This document shows positions 5,959 through 6,209 of a stretch of DNA of 6,209 nucleotides, in pieces. The translations under genes were made by a program, and so were the position numbers. The notes under the pieces are model-generated. The model saw nothing but the letters and a program-made list of their open reading frames with translations. It did not search any database and was not told the origin of the DNA. Every line of letters starts with the position of its first letter. Position 1 is the stretch's first letter. The stretch comes from Pseudomonadota bacterium (GTDB lineage Bacteria > Pseudomonadota > Gammaproteobacteria > Steroidobacterales > Rariloculaceae). The DNA lies in contig VYEH01000379.1 in assembly GCA_009843005.1 (NCBI GenBank), positions 1-6,209 of the forward strand. Reading direction: 5' to 3'.

Positions 5959-6209
5959 CTATTCGGTTGCCACCGGGACCCACTTCTGGACACGCTTGCC
6001 GGTATTGACCTCGGCCGTATACAGGTTTCCGAAGCTGTCGGCGGCGACGTTGTGGACCCACTCGAACTGGCCGGCCTGGCGGCCGCCGTGACCGAAGGAA
6101 CCGACGACTTGGAGCGAATCTCGTTCAAGGATCCACACTTTCTTGTTGGCGCCGTCGGCGGCGAACAGCCACTGCTGCTCGGGGTCGCCGGAGAGTTCGA
6201 TATCCCAGG
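5959..6209 (-). CDS. C-terminus of NHL-repeat beta-propeller protein (partial, 5' end outside window)
   Basis: A frame entering from the right edge on the minus strand encodes 82 complete residues and ends at TAG 5961-5959. The visible residues include LFAADGANKKVWILERD, then SFGHGGRQAGQFEWVHNVA and ADSFGNLYTAEVNTGKRVQKW. This fits the NHL repeat pattern (G..G.F....VAVD..GN.Y..E...G.RVQKF), so roughly two propeller blades are seen. NHL propellers occur in secreted or periplasmic binding and lyase-like proteins and often form six blades; the specific function cannot be told from this fragment. The visible part has no membrane segment. The gene converges on xseA with a 117-bp gap. The fragment has no start codon in the window, because its N-terminus lies beyond 6209. 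Confidence 0.85.
   Translation of the reverse strand, partial: WDIELSGDPEQQWLFAADGANKKVWILERDSLQVVGSFGHGGRQAGQFEWVHNVAADSFGNLYTAEVNTGKRVQKWVPVATE

Noticed and set aside
5679..6128. 149-codon minus-strand open frame crossing the xseA 3' end
   Set aside because: Ser/Arg/Pro-rich out-of-frame translation; the real minus-strand gene here is the NHL-repeat protein in a different frame, ending at 5959.

Overview
The window is about 6.2 kb of GC-rich DNA (well over 60% G+C by eye). It looks like a chromosomal housekeeping region of a proteobacterium, most likely an uncultured or environmental gammaproteobacterium. The inference rests on the arrangement xseA / guaB-guaA-tadA with xseA divergent from the gua operon, which is familiar in Gammaproteobacteria, and on protein sequences close to the gammaproteobacterial versions. 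I see no phage, transposase, CRISPR or RNA-gene signature.

Layout from left to right. (1) At 1-386 (+) lies the 3' end of an uncharacterised gene. (2) A leftward operon runs guaB (4108-2642) -> guaA (2635-1011) -> tadA (917-420). GuaB makes XMP from IMP and GuaA aminates XMP to GMP, so the first two genes form the complete guanylate branch of purine synthesis. guaA starts 6 nt after the guaB stop and its Shine-Dalgarno lies inside the guaB 3' end. TadA makes inosine at the tRNA-Arg wobble position and rides on the same strand after a 93-nt gap. guaA carries an apparent one-base deletion near 1122, so that the last 36 conserved residues lie in another frame. (3) The 329-bp gap 4109-4437 holds a convincing sigma70-type promoter for guaBA and a striking cloverleaf-like nested inverted repeat. 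(4) xseA (4438-5841, +) encodes the large subunit of exonuclease VII. (5) A 117-bp convergent gap with two small hairpins follows. (6) The right edge (complement 5959-6209) is the C-terminus of an NHL-repeat beta-propeller protein.

The genes themselves are ordinary. The points worth a second look are the ~150-bp cloverleaf structure between guaB and xseA, the guaA frameshift, and a perfect 10-bp palindrome in the guaBA promoter spacer. I found no new multi-gene system here.
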